DNA of 64,000 nt from Gracilaria gracilis (Eukaryota; Rhodophyta; Florideophyceae; Gracilariales; Gracilariaceae), in NCBI GenBank assembly GCA_030374805.1, contig JARGSG010000003.1, positions 186,001 through 250,000 of the forward strand. The letters run 5' to 3'. Every line of letters starts with the position of its first letter. The stretch's first letter is position 1. Under the pieces are notes generated by a model. The model worked only from the letters and a program-made list of their open reading frames with translations. It was not told the origin of the DNA and did not search any database. Shown here in pieces: positions 62,875-64,000 of this stretch. Position numbers and translations under genes: made by a program.

Positions 62875-64000
62875 CTAAGAACGTTTGCCACCGAAGAAGG
62901 CCTTGACGCGACTCGTTTTGTTTGAATCATTTCCGCGATCGCCTGTGACGATGGCTTTAATCACAGATGTCGGTGGAAGCTGTGGTTGAATGTCTGGATC
63001 AAAACTGTGGGAACGACGGTTTGCTAATGATGCTGCTCCAGACTGCTCAGGATGCTCACCCTCTGTGAGCATTCCTTTTCGTTCCCAGAACTGACTAAGA
63101 CGGCTTCTAACGAAGTCATAGAACGGGTGCGACTGCATCCTTTCTTTGTACAAGGGAGAGAGTCTGTCCAAGTTTTGAGCCCGAGTTTCGAGCGTTCTCA
63201 TCGACCATCTACAAATTGTTCTAGCTCCCCAATTGACTAGAGCCATGGGAACAAAAGCCAGATGTGGATTGACATTATACAGAAACCGGGCTTTTGTTAC
63301 ACCGGGACTTTTAGGGAAAAGCACGAAACCGGAAGTGTATATGTCTGCCCTTACGGTTCTGGACAGAGTTCTGGCCTCCGGAACCTTTTCCTTCATAGGG
63401 TGAGAGTCATCGATAGATTTGGTGACTACTACCACACTGTCGTCCTCATCAAGAGCATCAACGGCAAATGCGTATACGGCAACATCGCGAGCATACAGAG
63501 GCCACGGAGCAAATACGGTTATATATGCCGCGCGACGTAGTGGAGTCGGATTCTTAATTTCAAGCCTTCTTGCGGAAGTAACATACCAGAAAAGACGTTC
63601 GTAAAGGTCAGCCTCGTAGATCAAGGCGGCAACGTTTTGAAGGGGGGCGTGAATTTCCCCCTCGATGAGAATGGAGTGTGAACTGGTGTTAGGCTCGTTT
63701 CGGTACCAAACCTTTGTTTGGGCTCCATCATACGAGATCGTCCATCCATCACGATGTTCTGTGCTTAATCGTTCACGCAAGTTTTCGAGCTGTGAGCATT
63801 CTGAAGCTATGCGGACGTACAGTGGATTGGATAATGTGCTTTGTATTTCTTCTACAAGTGGTTGTGATTCCGATGATGGAGAAGATTGTAGTGCTTCAAC
63901 GTCAGCGAGTAAGGTTGATAATATACGGGAAGCTCGCAGCAGCTTATCCATTTGGTAAAGCTTTTTAATCTCTTCAAGACGGCTGTATAGAGTCTCACGA
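62875..64000 (-). CDS. START-domain lipid-binding protein (5' end outside window)
   Basis: At least 374 codons; the frame remains open to the window edge (RETLYSRLEEIKKLYQ precedes the first in-window ATG at 63951), so the protein probably begins beyond 64000. The START-like core has GWTISYDGAQTKVWYRNEPN, ILIEGEIHAPLQNVAALIYE, ADLYERLFWYV, YITVFAPWPLYARDVAVYAF, and SGFVLFPKSPGVTKARFLYN followed by NPHLAFVPMALVNWGARTIC. START domains bind sterols or phospholipids. A basic C-terminal tail (SRVKAFFGGKRS) follows. It is tail-to-tail with the RFD-bromodomain gene, only 33 bp between stops. Confidence 0.82.
   Translation of the reverse strand, partial: RETLYSRLEEIKKLYQMDKLLRASRILSTLLADVEALQSSPSSESQPLVEEIQSTLSNPLYVRIASECSQLENLRERLSTEHRDGWTISYDGAQTKVWYRNEPNTSSHSILIEGEIHAPLQNVAALIYEADLYERLFWYVTSARRLEIKNPTPLRRAAYITVFAPWPLYARDVAVYAFAVDALDEDDSVVVVTKSIDDSHPMKEKVPEARTLSRTVRADIYTSGFVLFPKSPGVTKARFLYNVNPHLAFVPMALVNWGARTICRWSMRTLETRAQNLDRLSPLYKERMQSHPFYDFVRSRLSQFWERKGMLTEGEHPEQSGAASLANRRSHSFDPDIQPQLPPTSVIKAIVTGDRGNDSNKTSRVKAFFGGKRS

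Overview
This is a nuclear genome segment from a eukaryotic alga, most likely a mesophilic red alga. The strongest pointer is a nuclear-encoded phycobilisome linker with a plastid-type leader (41614-43119); phycobilisomes with nuclear-encoded linkers are a red-algal trait. Other signs are bacterial-type organellar translation proteins with leaders, a plastid-type FabG, eukaryotic core genes (APC1, NAA35, WDR33/Pfs2, TFIIB-like, TFIIA, POP5, ubiquitin-L40) and mostly intronless genes. The few introns are short (55-133 nt) and GT-AG, some with a CTAAC- or CTGAC-like branch site. I cannot name the species.

Layout. (1) 0.6-1.8 kb: three-exon organellar ribosomal protein bS18 gene, followed by a duplicated copy of its 3' end. 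(2) About 2-17 kb: a repeat-rich, partly extremely GC-rich island with CG/GCC/CGT/GGA microsatellites and G-runs, and only three genes I trust: a 2OG-Fe(II) oxygenase, a FAD oxidoreductase and a PLATZ zinc-binding protein. (3) 17-38 kb: ordinary gene-dense sequence with a helical-bundle/pseudokinase/Sel1 protein, a WDR33/Pfs2 polyadenylation factor, NatC subunit NAA35, a TFIIB-family factor, APC1, organellar TypA/BipA and RNase P/MRP POP5. (4) 38-48.6 kb: organellar EF-Ts, a small secreted acidic protein, the phycobilisome linker head to head with FabG, a VOC protein, a sigma-like GST and TFIIA large subunit. (5) 48.6-64 kb: long intergenic stretches, serine acetyltransferase, a membrane-anchored Cys-rich repeat protein, an LTA4H-type aminopeptidase, an Era GTPase, ubiquitin-L40, an RFD-bromodomain chromatin protein and a START-domain protein cut by the window end.

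The genes do not form one pathway. Functional groups are organellar translation (bS18, TypA, EF-Ts, Era), basal transcription and RNA processing (TFIIB-like, TFIIA, WDR33, POP5), and plastid metabolism and light harvesting (linker, FabG, SAT). The best leads for something undescribed are the MLKL-like bundle + pseudokinase + Sel1 protein, the RFD + bromodomain + CFP1-like cysteine protein, a perfect 61-nt palindrome between APC1 and TypA, and a dispersed hairpin element of about 80 bp with at least six copies.
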